Below, piece after piece: positions 28,250 through 37,373 of a DNA stretch of 64,000 nucleotides. The position numbers and the translations under genes were made by a program. Location: contig CACXCS010000048.1 in assembly GCA_902766255.1 (NCBI GenBank), positions 1-64,000 of the forward strand, in the 5' to 3' direction. This DNA is from an uncultured Bacteroidia bacterium. GTDB lineage: Bacteria; Bacteroidota; Bacteroidia; Bacteroidales; UBA932. The stretch's first letter is position 1. The number at the start of each line of letters is the position of its first letter. The notes under the pieces were generated by a model. That model did not search any database. It was not told the DNA's origin and saw only the letters and a program-made list of their open reading frames with translations.

Positions 28250-30804
28250 TTAACAAGAGGGAAATCCTGGCGGTGCGGAAGGGCCGGGTTGTTGGCATAC
28301 ATACGGATGCCAACCTGGTACATACCGGTACGGTCAGGCTCCACGGTAACGGCGTAACGGGCTATGCCGTCGTGGTATTCAACCATCTTGTACTGAATGA
28401 TTTCCTGAATGTGAAGGGCGCCCTTTGCGTCGGAGGTTGCAAGGAGCATCTCCACTCCGATATCGGAGGGTTTCAGGCGGCCGAGATCCAGTTCAACCTC
28501 GCCGTTGATGGGGTCATGCTTGGACACCACGTACGATGCATCGGGCTGCTGGCAGGATACCACGCGGATATTGTTCCACTCGGAAAGCACCTTTTGCTTC
28601 CATGCTGCAATATAACGGGCAACTGCATTGCCGTTCTCCGTGAGCTTCCCGTAACGGGCGGCCTGCGGATAATAGTACTGGTTGCAGTAGTCGGTAAGCA
28701 TGCGGTTGGTGGTGAAGTTGCTGGCCACCCTGGCTATGGTGTTCTTGATGTATCCTACCCACTCCTTCGAGAGGCGGGTGCGATCGTTGAAATTATAGTA
28801 AGCCGGGGCGATCTCGTTTTCAATGGTAGCATAGATGGTGGCGGCATCGAGCTCGTTCTGATAATGCTGGTCGTCGTAGGTGCGCTCCTGAGGCAGGGCC
28901 CAGCCGGCATCCTCCTGATAGCCCTCAACCCACCATCCGTCGAGCACCGAGAAGTGCATGACGCCGTTCATGGCGGCCTTTTCGCCGGAGGTACCGGAGG
29001 CTTCGAGGGGACGGGTAGGGTTGTTGAGCCACACGTCTACGCCCTGCACAAGGCGCTTTGCCAGACGGATATCGTATCCGGGCACGAAAATAATCTTGCC
29101 CAGGAAGCGGTCCTGCTTGGAGATGTCGATGATCTGCTTTATGAGGTCCTGGCCGGCGCTGTCGGCGGGATGAGCCTTGCCGGCGAACACGAACTGCACG
29201 GGACGCTCGGGATTGTTGACTATGGCATCGAGCCTGTCCAGGTCGCTGAACAGAAGGGTGGCACGCTTGTAGGTGGCAAAACGGCGGGCAAAGCCGATTG
29301 TGAGCACGTCGGGACGGAAGGTCTCGCTGATCTTGACTATCTGAGTGGGCGTATAATGGCTGCACAAAGTAGGGTCGGAGATGCGCTCAGTTACGGTTTT
29401 AACCAGCTCGGCCTTAAGGAGTTTACGGACCTGCCAAATCTCGTCGTCGGGCACTTTGTAGATGCGGTCGAAGCAGTTCTTGTCGTAGTGACCGGTACGG
29501 AACTCGGGGCCGAACACTTTGTAATGCACCGCCTTCCAGTCCCTTGCCGCCCATGTGGCATAGTGCACTCCGTTGGTGACGTAGCTGATATGCAGCTCCT
29601 CGGGGAGATAGCCCTTGTACATATCTTTGAATATGTCCTGGCTTACCTTGCCGTGAAGCATGGACACGCCGTTGACATTCTGGCTCAGGTTGGCTGCAAG
29701 GACGCTCATGCTGAACTTCTCTTCGGGATTCTCGGGGTGTATCTTTCCGAGCGAAAGCATTGTGTCCCAAGATATTCCAAATCGTCCGGGGTAATGTCCA
29801 AGGTACCTGGACAGGAGATCCTCGGTAAAGGAATCATGTCCGGCGGGCACAGGAGTGTGGGTGGTGAAGAGGCCGCTCGCGCGGATAAGCTCCAGGGACT
29901 CGTTGAAATCGAGGTGGTGGTCCTGCATGTATTCGCGCAGACGCTCAAGGCCGGCAAATGCGGCGTGGCCCTCGTTCAAATGATATATAGTCGGATTAAG
30001 CCCAAGCTCACGCAGGGCCCTTACGCCGCCGATACCGAGCAGGATTTCCTGCTTGAGGCGGTTCTCCCAGTCTCCTCCGTAGAGCTGATGTGTAACCTGG
30101 CGGTCTTCGGGGGCATTGGCCTCGAAGTCGGTATCCAGCAGGTACAGGTCGGTGCGACCGACGGCTACCTTCCAGATACGGGCGGTCATATCACGGCCGG
30201 GCATGGCCATTCTGACGGTACGCCAGTTGCCGTTGTCATCAAGCACCGGCTCTGCGGGAATCTTTAGGAAGTCCTGGGCATTGTATTCGGCCACCTGGTT
30301 GCCCTGAGGGGTAATGCGCTGGGTAAAATAGCCGTAACGGTACAGAAGCCCTACGGCCACCATGTTGACATTCATGTCGGACGACTCCTTAAGGTAGTCG
30401 CCGGCAAGTATGCCCAGGCCTCCGGAGTAAATCTTGAGCGAGGTCTCAAGACCGTATTCCATACAGAAATATGCTATGGAAGGGTCTTTGCGCTTGCTCT
30501 TCATGGCCATATAACGGTTGAAATCGTCCATTACCGCACCAAGGCGGGACAGGAACGATACATCCTTGGCCAACTCGTTATACCTTTTGAGGCTCACATT
30601 ATCCAGTATGGCCATAGGATTGTGGCCGGAAGTGTGCCAAATATCTGCATCGATGGAACGGAACAGGAGTTTGGCATCCTCGTTCCAACACCACCAGAGG
30701 TTTTTACAAAGGGTCTCAAGCCCTGTTAATTCTTCCGGCAAGTGGCGGGTCACCATCACGGATTTCCACGCCGGATCTCCTACATCAAATCTGTTATTCT
30801 GCAT
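28240..30804 (-). CDS. glgP: Alpha-glucan (glycogen) phosphorylase
   Basis: 854 residues. It releases glucose 1-phosphate from alpha-1,4-glucan. It belongs to the alpha-glucan phosphorylase branch with the N-terminal domain LETLCKNLWWCWNEDAKLLF, and has AYFCMEYGLETSLKIYSGGLGILAGDYLK, HLNEGHAAF and the pyridoxal-phosphate site EASGTSGEKAAMNG. It overlaps the GH57 gene upstream by 11 nt and ribF downstream by 10 nt. It belongs to a five-gene glycogen block. Confidence 0.95.
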   Translation of the reverse strand: MQNNRFDVGDPAWKSVMVTRHLPEELTGLETLCKNLWWCWNEDAKLLFRSIDADIWHTSGHNPMAILDNVSLKRYNELAKDVSFLSRLGAVMDDFNRYMAMKSKRKDPSIAYFCMEYGLETSLKIYSGGLGILAGDYLKESSDMNVNMVAVGLLYRYGYFTQRITPQGNQVAEYNAQDFLKIPAEPVLDDNGNWRTVRMAMPGRDMTARIWKVAVGRTDLYLLDTDFEANAPEDRQVTHQLYGGDWENRLKQEILLGIGGVRALRELGLNPTIYHLNEGHAAFAGLERLREYMQDHHLDFNESLELIRASGLFTTHTPVPAGHDSFTEDLLSRYLGHYPGRFGISWDTMLSLGKIHPENPEEKFSMSVLAANLSQNVNGVSMLHGKVSQDIFKDMYKGYLPEELHISYVTNGVHYATWAARDWKAVHYKVFGPEFRTGHYDKNCFDRIYKVPDDEIWQVRKLLKAELVKTVTERISDPTLCSHYTPTQIVKISETFRPDVLTIGFARRFATYKRATLLFSDLDRLDAIVNNPERPVQFVFAGKAHPADSAGQDLIKQIIDISKQDRFLGKIIFVPGYDIRLAKRLVQGVDVWLNNPTRPLEASGTSGEKAAMNGVMHFSVLDGWWVEGYQEDAGWALPQERTYDDQHYQNELDAATIYATIENEIAPAYYNFNDRTRLSKEWVGYIKNTIARVASNFTTNRMLTDYCNQYYYPQAARYGKLTENGNAVARYIAAWKQKVLSEWNNIRVVSCQQPDASYVVSKHDPINGEVELDLGRLKPSDIGVEMLLATSDAKGALHIQEIIQYKMVEYHDGIARYAVTVEPDRTGMYQVGIRMYANNPALPHRQDFPLVKWL

Positions 30805-31975
30805 TTTTTACTCTGATAATGAAATCGCTGAGGACGTTCATGTAGTTGATGAACGCCTCGTAAGGGGTGGCGTAGGGGCTGAAGCGCTTGTGGACCTCGC
30901 CGTCGGAGAAAAACTTGGTGCACATGTAGTACAGATGGTCGCTCTCCTGGAGATGGCCGAAGTCGGCCCAGAGCTCGGGATCGCCTATGAGGGCGAGCTT
31001 TTCGGTGAGGCGGTACAGCTTGTTGTATGCCTCCTGCTGGAGCTCATTGCCGAGCCATGCGCTCAGGTCCCTTTCTTCGTCGGCCCATGAAATAGGATCG
31101 GGCACGCTCAGGGACGCTACGGGTTTAATATTCTTTGTGGCCTGCGAAGGGGTTACGAAGTCGAAGCCTGCTGCAAGCGCCTGCGCGGGCAGTGCGCCCA
31201 TAAAATCAAAGATGCCGCTCTCGGCCTTCTGGTGCTCGCCAAAGGTTTCGTAATCCATGAAGAGGTTGACGATGTCGCCCTCTGCCTCCTGCAGCCAGCC
31301 GACGAACTTCTCGGCGGTGAGGGGCCACTCGTTCCAGCCCTTGTCCGAGAAGCGGAAGGCAAGGTCGTCGCTGAGGCCGTAGTTGCGGAGAAGCAGCTTG
31401 AGCTTCGGCTGCGACTCTGCGGTGTATACGAAATCGGGGCTCTGCCAGCCCATTATGTGACGTGCACCCTCGGTGAGCATGGTTTTGAAGCCAAGGTCGT
31501 ACACCTGGCGGGCTATGTCGTCGGAATAGATGAGCTCGGTATTGCGGAAGGCTGTGGGAGTGACTCCAAGGGTGTCCTGGATGTGCTTCTTGTGCTTCTC
31601 TACCTGATGCAGGAACTCCGACGGCGAAGCCAGGGAGGCAAGCGAGTGGTAGTAGGTTTCGCACAGGAATTCCACGCTGCCGGTAGCAGCCAGCTTGCGG
31701 AAACTCTCCAGCACCTCGGGAGCGTAGCGGTCAAACTGCTCAAGCGCCGAACCAGAGATTGAAAAAGCCAGTTTAAACTTGCCTTTGCTGGCTTTAATGG
31801 CCTGCAGAAGGAGCTCGTTCATAGGGAGATAACACTTCTGGGCCACTCTTTTTAGGATGGTGCGGTTGGCAAAGTCGTCGTAGTAGTGTGAGTCCTTGCC
31901 TATATCGAAGAAACGATACTGACGGAGCCTGGTGGGCTGATGGACCTGGAAGTACAGGCAGATTGACTTTTTCAT
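30794..31975 (-). CDS. GH57-family alpha-amylase/glucanotransferase
   Basis: 393 residues from the ATG at 31975, which overlaps the stop of the preceding gene as ATGA. The GH57 start motif is present (MKKSICLYFQVHQPTRLRQY), as is the conserved catalytic Asp region FMDYETFGEHQ. GH57 members cut or rearrange alpha-glucans; which activity applies here is not readable. Position within the glycogen block supports a role in trimming storage glucan in the cytoplasm (no signal peptide). Confidence 0.92.
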   Translation of the reverse strand: MKKSICLYFQVHQPTRLRQYRFFDIGKDSHYYDDFANRTILKRVAQKCYLPMNELLLQAIKASKGKFKLAFSISGSALEQFDRYAPEVLESFRKLAATGSVEFLCETYYHSLASLASPSEFLHQVEKHKKHIQDTLGVTPTAFRNTELIYSDDIARQVYDLGFKTMLTEGARHIMGWQSPDFVYTAESQPKLKLLLRNYGLSDDLAFRFSDKGWNEWPLTAEKFVGWLQEAEGDIVNLFMDYETFGEHQKAESGIFDFMGALPAQALAAGFDFVTPSQATKNIKPVASLSVPDPISWADEERDLSAWLGNELQQEAYNKLYRLTEKLALIGDPELWADFGHLQESDHLYYMCTKFFSDGEVHKRFSPYATPYEAFINYMNVLSDFIIRVKNAE

Positions 31976-33258
31976 AACAGTGATTCGTATACTTTTTTCA
32001 ATTTGGCGGTTGCGCCGTTCCACTTTAATTCATTGACCTCGTCGAAGCCCTGCTTGGACGCAAATTCTGCAAGGGCGGGATAACTAACGAGGGCGTAAAT
32101 GTCGTCGGCCAGGGCGTCCACATCCCAGAAGTCCACCTTGAGGGCGTACTTGAGGACCTCGGCTGCGCCTGACTGATGAGAGATAATGGAAGGAACCCCC
32201 GTGCGCATGGCCTCAAGGGGAGAAATACCGAAAGGCTCGGACACGGACGGCATGATGTACACATCAGAAAGGGCGAACATCTTCTGGACGTCAACTCCAC
32301 GGAGGAAGCCCGTAAAGTGGAAGCGGTCGGCGATTCCGAGCCTTGCCACCTGCTTGATGGCACGGTTCATCATATCGCCGCTGCCGGCCATCACGAAACG
32401 TACTCCCTTTGTGCGCTTGAGCACCTTGGCGGCAGCGTCGATGAAGTACTCGGGTCCCTTCTGGAAGGTGATACGGCCAAGGAAGGTCACCACTTTGTCT
32501 TTGATGCCGCGTTCGACCTCGATGTTCTCGCGGCCGCTGAAATCCACGGCGTTATGTACTGTGACTACCTTGGCGGGGTCGATGCCGTACTTGTTGATGA
32601 CTATGCCGCGGGTGAGGTCGCTTACGGTGACCACGCGGTCGGCGGCCATCATGCCCCTCTTTTCGATATCCAGCACGCGGCTGTCCATGTGCTTTTCGTC
32701 GCCGCGGTCATAGGACGTGGCGTGAACATGCACGACCAGCGGTTTGCCGGTAAGTTCCTTGGCTGCTATGCCGGCCAGATATGTGAGCCAGTCGTGGGCA
32801 TGGATGACATCGAATTCATCTTTGTGCTGCATGGCGATTGTACCGCCTACCTGAGCGTAGCGGGACACCTCCTCCATGAGGTCGGCGCCGTACTTGCCCG
32901 AGAACTTGAACTTCTGGCCGAAGCCCACGGTGGTCTGCGTCCGGCCCTCGGCCTTCATCTTCTCGATGGCGGCGAAATACTCGTCAGGGTCAACGTAGGG
33001 CACTATGTTGGAGTCCACGTAGAAGAATTTCACCTTGTTGATGAACTCTTCAACTGTACTGCTGACGTTCTGGACCGCTACGTCGCTGGCGTTAAGTATG
33101 GTGGTGGCGCTCTGGTCCTCGTCACCGGAGGCGTTGGGCATTACGAAGAGGGTCTTGACTCCATTGTGGGCCAGGCCCTTGACTATGCCCTCGCAGGCAG
33201 TACCCAGACCGCCTGCAATGTGGGGAGGAAACTCCCATCCGAACATCAAAACTGTCAT
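31972..33258 (-). CDS. Glycogen synthase-like glycosyltransferase (GT4 type)
   Basis: 428 residues. The start MTVLMFGWEFPPHIAGGLGTACEGIVKGL is typical of the GT-B glycosyltransferases annotated as glycogen synthase in Bacteroidota. The C-terminal domain has the donor-binding E-x7-E region SEPFGISPLEAMRTG. It probably extends alpha-1,4-glucan; the sugar nucleotide (ADP- or UDP-glucose) cannot be told, and no ADP-glucose pyrophosphorylase gene is in the window. It lies 2 nt after the debranching enzyme gene. Confidence 0.9.
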   Translation of the reverse strand: MTVLMFGWEFPPHIAGGLGTACEGIVKGLAHNGVKTLFVMPNASGDEDQSATTILNASDVAVQNVSSTVEEFINKVKFFYVDSNIVPYVDPDEYFAAIEKMKAEGRTQTTVGFGQKFKFSGKYGADLMEEVSRYAQVGGTIAMQHKDEFDVIHAHDWLTYLAGIAAKELTGKPLVVHVHATSYDRGDEKHMDSRVLDIEKRGMMAADRVVTVSDLTRGIVINKYGIDPAKVVTVHNAVDFSGRENIEVERGIKDKVVTFLGRITFQKGPEYFIDAAAKVLKRTKGVRFVMAGSGDMMNRAIKQVARLGIADRFHFTGFLRGVDVQKMFALSDVYIMPSVSEPFGISPLEAMRTGVPSIISHQSGAAEVLKYALKVDFWDVDALADDIYALVSYPALAEFASKQGFDEVNELKWNGATAKLKKVYESLL

Positions 33259-33260
33259 TG

Positions 33261-35198
33261 CTATGCCTCCTTGTTATTTTCGATCATATCGCTGACTGCA
33301 AGCAAGGCCGCCGTGCTGAGCGCGGACGAGATGACGCCGTGGGGCTCATGGGGCGGATCGCCGTCGTAGAGCTCCGAGAAGGCGCCTACGCCGTGCTTGC
33401 TGAGGTCGGCCCAGAAGCCCTCGATGAGCCATTCGGCACGCTTGAGGAACGAGGGGCCTTTGACCTTGAAACTCATTTCTATATAAGGTTCCAGAAGGAA
33501 CGGACGGGTGCATCCCTGATGATAGGCAAGGTCCCTTTCGATCTGGGAGCCCTCGTAGACACCTTTGTACTTGGGGTCGCGGGGGGACAGGGTGCGGATG
33601 CCGCGGGACGTAACGAGTTCGTTGTCGATAATCCTGAGCACCTCGGGGAACATTTCCTCGTCCAGCGGGGAGTACTTCACCCAGATGGCGTAAAGCTGGT
33701 TGGGACGGGTATCCATGTTGCGGCCGGAGGCGTCGACATAGTCGGCAAGGCGGCCCGAAGCAGGGTCGATGAAGACGTCTTTGAAACTGGCGCGTACCAT
33801 CTCGCACACGGGAGCCCAGCGGCTGTTGAAAGCGCTGTTCTTCAGGCCGTAACGGGACTCCATATCCAGTGCGAAGCATATGGCGTTGTACCAGAAGGCG
33901 TTGGTTTCGATCTGGTAGCCGGCCCTTTCGGTAAGGGCCCTGCCGCCCACATAGGCGTTCATCCAGCTCAGGGCTACGCCGTCGACCTGGGCCCACAACA
34001 GGCCGTTGGGATGCATGGCCACCTCTTTGCGGCGCCCGGGAAGGTAGCTGTCGAGTATCATCTTTATGGTGGCGCCGTATTTCTTCCATACCTTGGAAGG
34101 ATCTGCACCCCAGTCAATGTATTGCTGGAGCGTAACTGCCATGTACAGAGGCGATTCCACCTGGGTTGTGCGCACCGTCAGGCGCTCCTGCTCGGCGGCG
34201 ATGAGGTTGTCCAGTATCTCCTCGAACAGTGCGGGGTTGGAAAGGCCGTGCAGCGTGAGGCCGGGAAGGGCGATCAGCGTTTCCCTAAGAAGGCCGGTCT
34301 TCAGCCAGCTGAGGCCGGCGTTGATCATGGCCACTCCGTTGTGACGGGTTATGAGCCAGTCGGCGCAGCAGCGCAGCTGGTCCCTGTAACCGGTAACCTC
34401 GGGGAGCTTGGACTGATAGGAATTGAACTGGCGCTTGATCTGGGTGGGGTTTATTTCCACAGTGGCAGCCGACAACACAACCGATCCTCCCTGCGAGAGC
34501 TTCATGCTGAAGACACCGGGAGTGAAAAGGTCCTCGGTGCAGTCGAAGCCTCGGCGGTACTCGTCGGAATAGGTGATGCGGTTGTTCCAGCAGGGAAGAT
34601 ATTTCCACTCGGCCTTGGAGTCGCTCAACTGAAGATTAAGATCGGGGAAATTGGGATACATCCTGAACGAAACTCCGCCGGGAACCTCCTGATAGGAGGT
34701 ATTGGCCTGGTCGTTCTGCGATGTCAGGGCGTGGGCGCTGCGGAAAGCCAGGAAAGGCTTGACAAGCAGCGTCACGGGTGCGGGCGACTCGAGCAGCTCG
34801 TATTTGACCAGCACCTGGTCTTTGTCGGGGGCGAGGATGAGACTCTTGCGGAAGAGTACCTCACCCACCTTGCAGGTGATGGAGGGCATGGGGTCCTCGG
34901 CGAAGTCCACCACGTACTTGTGTCCGCGGGGCTCGTAAATGTCGCCGTAGCAATGGATTCCGAGATTGAATCGCTTGCCTCTCACGATGATGCTTTCGTC
35001 CAGGGCGGACAAGAGCACGTAGTGGTCGCCGCCGAAGCGGTCGAGGGTGACGGCAAGCAGGCCGTGGTAACGGCGGGTGTTGCAGCCCACGATGGACGTG
35101 TTGCTGTACGCCCCCGTCTTGTTGGCGCAGATAATCTCGCGCTTGAGGGAATAGGCCAGGTTGACCAGCTCGTTTTTGTTAAACTTCAAGAATGCCAT
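33261..35198 (-). CDS. Glycogen debranching enzyme (amylo-alpha-1,6-glucosidase)
   Basis: 645 residues. The start at 35198 (MAFLKFNKNELVNLAYSLKRE) lies 1 nt past the glgB stop. The N-terminal domain has the family motif GCNTRRYHGLLAV; the C-terminal (alpha/alpha)6 barrel includes GVALSWMNAYVGGRALTERAGY and RPNQLYAIW. It hydrolyses alpha-1,6 branches in glycogen. Third gene of the glycogen block. Confidence 0.94.
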   Translation of the reverse strand: MAFLKFNKNELVNLAYSLKREIICANKTGAYSNTSIVGCNTRRYHGLLAVTLDRFGGDHYVLLSALDESIIVRGKRFNLGIHCYGDIYEPRGHKYVVDFAEDPMPSITCKVGEVLFRKSLILAPDKDQVLVKYELLESPAPVTLLVKPFLAFRSAHALTSQNDQANTSYQEVPGGVSFRMYPNFPDLNLQLSDSKAEWKYLPCWNNRITYSDEYRRGFDCTEDLFTPGVFSMKLSQGGSVVLSAATVEINPTQIKRQFNSYQSKLPEVTGYRDQLRCCADWLITRHNGVAMINAGLSWLKTGLLRETLIALPGLTLHGLSNPALFEEILDNLIAAEQERLTVRTTQVESPLYMAVTLQQYIDWGADPSKVWKKYGATIKMILDSYLPGRRKEVAMHPNGLLWAQVDGVALSWMNAYVGGRALTERAGYQIETNAFWYNAICFALDMESRYGLKNSAFNSRWAPVCEMVRASFKDVFIDPASGRLADYVDASGRNMDTRPNQLYAIWVKYSPLDEEMFPEVLRIIDNELVTSRGIRTLSPRDPKYKGVYEGSQIERDLAYHQGCTRPFLLEPYIEMSFKVKGPSFLKRAEWLIEGFWADLSKHGVGAFSELYDGDPPHEPHGVISSALSTAALLAVSDMIENNKEA

Positions 35199-35199
35199 A

Positions 35200-37194
35200 T
35201 TAAACAATCTTTTTCAATACTATGGCGCACCTGCTGGGCAGGTACAGATAAAGCGTGTGGTCGTAGGACTGATTGCCGTTGGGCGAGCGTTCCGGCACAG
35301 AAATGTGGGTCTCAGCTTGCTCCAGGCGGCCGAATCCCCCGAAACGGGGCTCGTCCGAATCGAACACTTTGGCGAATTTGCCCGCCGGAGCAGAGAATCC
35401 ATAATCCTGGAAAGAGCCCTGCGGGTTGAAATTCAGCGCAAAGATACAGTTTTCCCTACTGAAAATCAAGATTTTCTTTTCTTCGTCGGCAACCAGCAGC
35501 TCGGGAGCGCCCCGCAGCACTTTCTGCTTCTTTAAGAACTGCACCATGCAGGCGTCGAATTCCTCAAGACCGTGGAAACGAAGAGAGGGGTCGTCGGCTA
35601 TGGACCAGAGGCGCCGCGCGTGCTTGTACGACCAGCCGTTGCCCTCGCGCGGAAAGTCTATCCACTCGGGGTGACCGAACTCGTTGCCCATGAAGTCGAG
35701 GTATCCTCCGCCGCATGTTGCCGCGGTCACGAGGCGAATAAGTTTGTGAAGCGCAACTCCCCTGTCCACTATGGGATTGGGCTGGTCCTTGCGCATGCTG
35801 AAGTACATTTCCTTGTCAATGAGCCGGAAGATTATGGTTTTGTCGCCCACGAGCGCCTGGTCGTGGCACTCGGCGTAGCTGATGGTGCTTTCATCGGCGC
35901 GTTTGTTGGTAAGCTCCCACCATATTCCGCCCATGCTCCACTGTTCGTCGGAGAGCTCCTTTATCCACTTTATCCAATGGTCGGCTATGCCCATGGCCAT
36001 GCGGAAGTCGAAACCCACTCCGCCGGCGGCGAACGGAGCGGCGAGACCTGCCATTCCAGACACGTCCTCGGCTATCGTAAGTGCCTTTGGATTAAGCTCA
36101 TGAATGAGCAGGTTGGCAAGGCCGAGGTAGCTGACGGCGTTCTCGTCCACCCCCTCGTTGAAATACAGGGCATAATCGCCGAAATCGGCGCCCAGGCCGT
36201 GATTCCAGTACAGCATGCTGGTGACTCCGTCAAAGCGGAAACCGTCCAGGTGGTACTCCTGCATCCAGTACTTGCAGTTGGACAGCAGGAAATACTTCAC
36301 CTCATCTTTCCCGTAATCGAAGCAGCGTGTGCCCCAGGCAGGGTGGTGGCCCGCCGGGCCCTTGTAAAAGTAGAGCGATTCGTCGCCGTCCAGGCGGCCA
36401 AGGCCTTCGGCCTCGTTGCCCACAGCGTGCGAGTGGACAATATCCATGATAACGGCAATGCCGGCGACGTGCGCTTCATCTACCAGGCGCTTGAACTCCT
36501 CGGGCGTGCCGAAGCGGGAGCTCAGGGCGAAGAAGCTCGACACCTGATAACCGAATGATCCGTAATAGGGATGCTCCTGCAGGGCCATTATCTGCAGAAC
36601 GTCATACCCCAGGCGCTTGACGCGGGGCAGCACGTCGCGGCGGAAGTCCTCGAAACTCGCCACCCCTTCCTTCTCTCCGCTCATGCCTATGTGGCATTCG
36701 TAGATGAATGGATGGGGGCGCTTGCCGGGGGCGCGGTGCTTCCATTCATAGGGCTGGGGATCCCACACCTGGGCGCTGAACACCTTGGTGTCGGGGTCCT
36801 GGACAACGCGGGTGGCGTAGGCAGGGATGCGCTCACCGCCGCCGCCGGGCCACTCTACCCAAAGTTTGTAAAGTGCTCCGTGTGAAAGGAACATCTCCGG
36901 CAGGCGAAGTTCCCAATTGCCTGAGCCAACGGGACTTAACGCGTAATCGGGAGTGCGCTTCCAGTTGTTGAAATCCCCTATCAGATAGATACGGCTGGCA
37001 TTAGGGGCCCACTCGCGGATGACCCATCCCCGGGCATCTTTGTGGAGGCCGTAATAAAGATGATTGTTGGCAGCGTCGGACAAAGGCTTGTCGCCGGCGA
37101 GCTTGCGCTTGTCGGCCAGAATACGTGCATGGCGGGCCTCGATTGCAGCTTTGTACGGCTCAAGCCAGGGGTCGGTTTGATAGATCTTTTTCAT
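35200..37194 (-). CDS. glgB: 1,4-alpha-glucan branching enzyme
   Basis: 664 residues. A CBM48 N-terminal domain (YYGLHKDARGWVIREWAPNA) precedes the GH13 barrel with the nucleophile region DGFRFDGVTSM, the acid/base region AEDVSGM and SYAECHDQALVGDKT. It introduces alpha-1,6 branches. It overlaps xseB by 4 nt, so the glycogen genes appear to be read from the xseA promoter or from one hidden inside xseA/xseB. Confidence 0.96.
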   Translation of the reverse strand: MKKIYQTDPWLEPYKAAIEARHARILADKRKLAGDKPLSDAANNHLYYGLHKDARGWVIREWAPNASRIYLIGDFNNWKRTPDYALSPVGSGNWELRLPEMFLSHGALYKLWVEWPGGGGERIPAYATRVVQDPDTKVFSAQVWDPQPYEWKHRAPGKRPHPFIYECHIGMSGEKEGVASFEDFRRDVLPRVKRLGYDVLQIMALQEHPYYGSFGYQVSSFFALSSRFGTPEEFKRLVDEAHVAGIAVIMDIVHSHAVGNEAEGLGRLDGDESLYFYKGPAGHHPAWGTRCFDYGKDEVKYFLLSNCKYWMQEYHLDGFRFDGVTSMLYWNHGLGADFGDYALYFNEGVDENAVSYLGLANLLIHELNPKALTIAEDVSGMAGLAAPFAAGGVGFDFRMAMGIADHWIKWIKELSDEQWSMGGIWWELTNKRADESTISYAECHDQALVGDKTIIFRLIDKEMYFSMRKDQPNPIVDRGVALHKLIRLVTAATCGGGYLDFMGNEFGHPEWIDFPREGNGWSYKHARRLWSIADDPSLRFHGLEEFDACMVQFLKKQKVLRGAPELLVADEEKKILIFSRENCIFALNFNPQGSFQDYGFSAPAGKFAKVFDSDEPRFGGFGRLEQAETHISVPERSPNGNQSYDHTLYLYLPSRCAIVLKKIV

Positions 37195-37373
37195 TGTCCC
37201 ATCTGTTCTACTTTACTGCGTGCCGAGCGAAGATATTCGCGGCACTGCTTGATAAGCTCCTCGGAGCGGTTAATATAGGTGTCGATGTCGTTGAGTCCCG
37301 TCTGCGGATCCTCAACTTTGGCCGCAATGGCCTCGAGCTCGGCCAGGGCAGCATTATAGTCAAATTTTTCCAT
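37191..37373 (-). CDS. xseB: Exodeoxyribonuclease VII small subunit
   Basis: 60 residues, the usual size. It is a short helical protein (MEKFDYNAALAELEAIAAKVED...) whose pattern matches XseB. It forms the nuclease with XseA, which degrades single-stranded DNA from both ends. It overlaps xseA by 14 nt and glgB by 4 nt. Confidence 0.93.
   Translation of the reverse strand: MEKFDYNAALAELEAIAAKVEDPQTGLNDIDTYINRSEELIKQCREYLRSARSKVEQMGQ

Noticed and set aside
28273..30267. 664-codon open frame on the plus strand
   Set aside because: It is antisense to the phosphorylase gene, with no domain or start signal.
33258..35429. 723-codon open frame on the plus strand
   Set aside because: It lies opposite the debranching enzyme gene and the glgB 3' end, both clear family members. 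Long antisense frames are expected in GC-rich genes, and this one has no recognisable domain.
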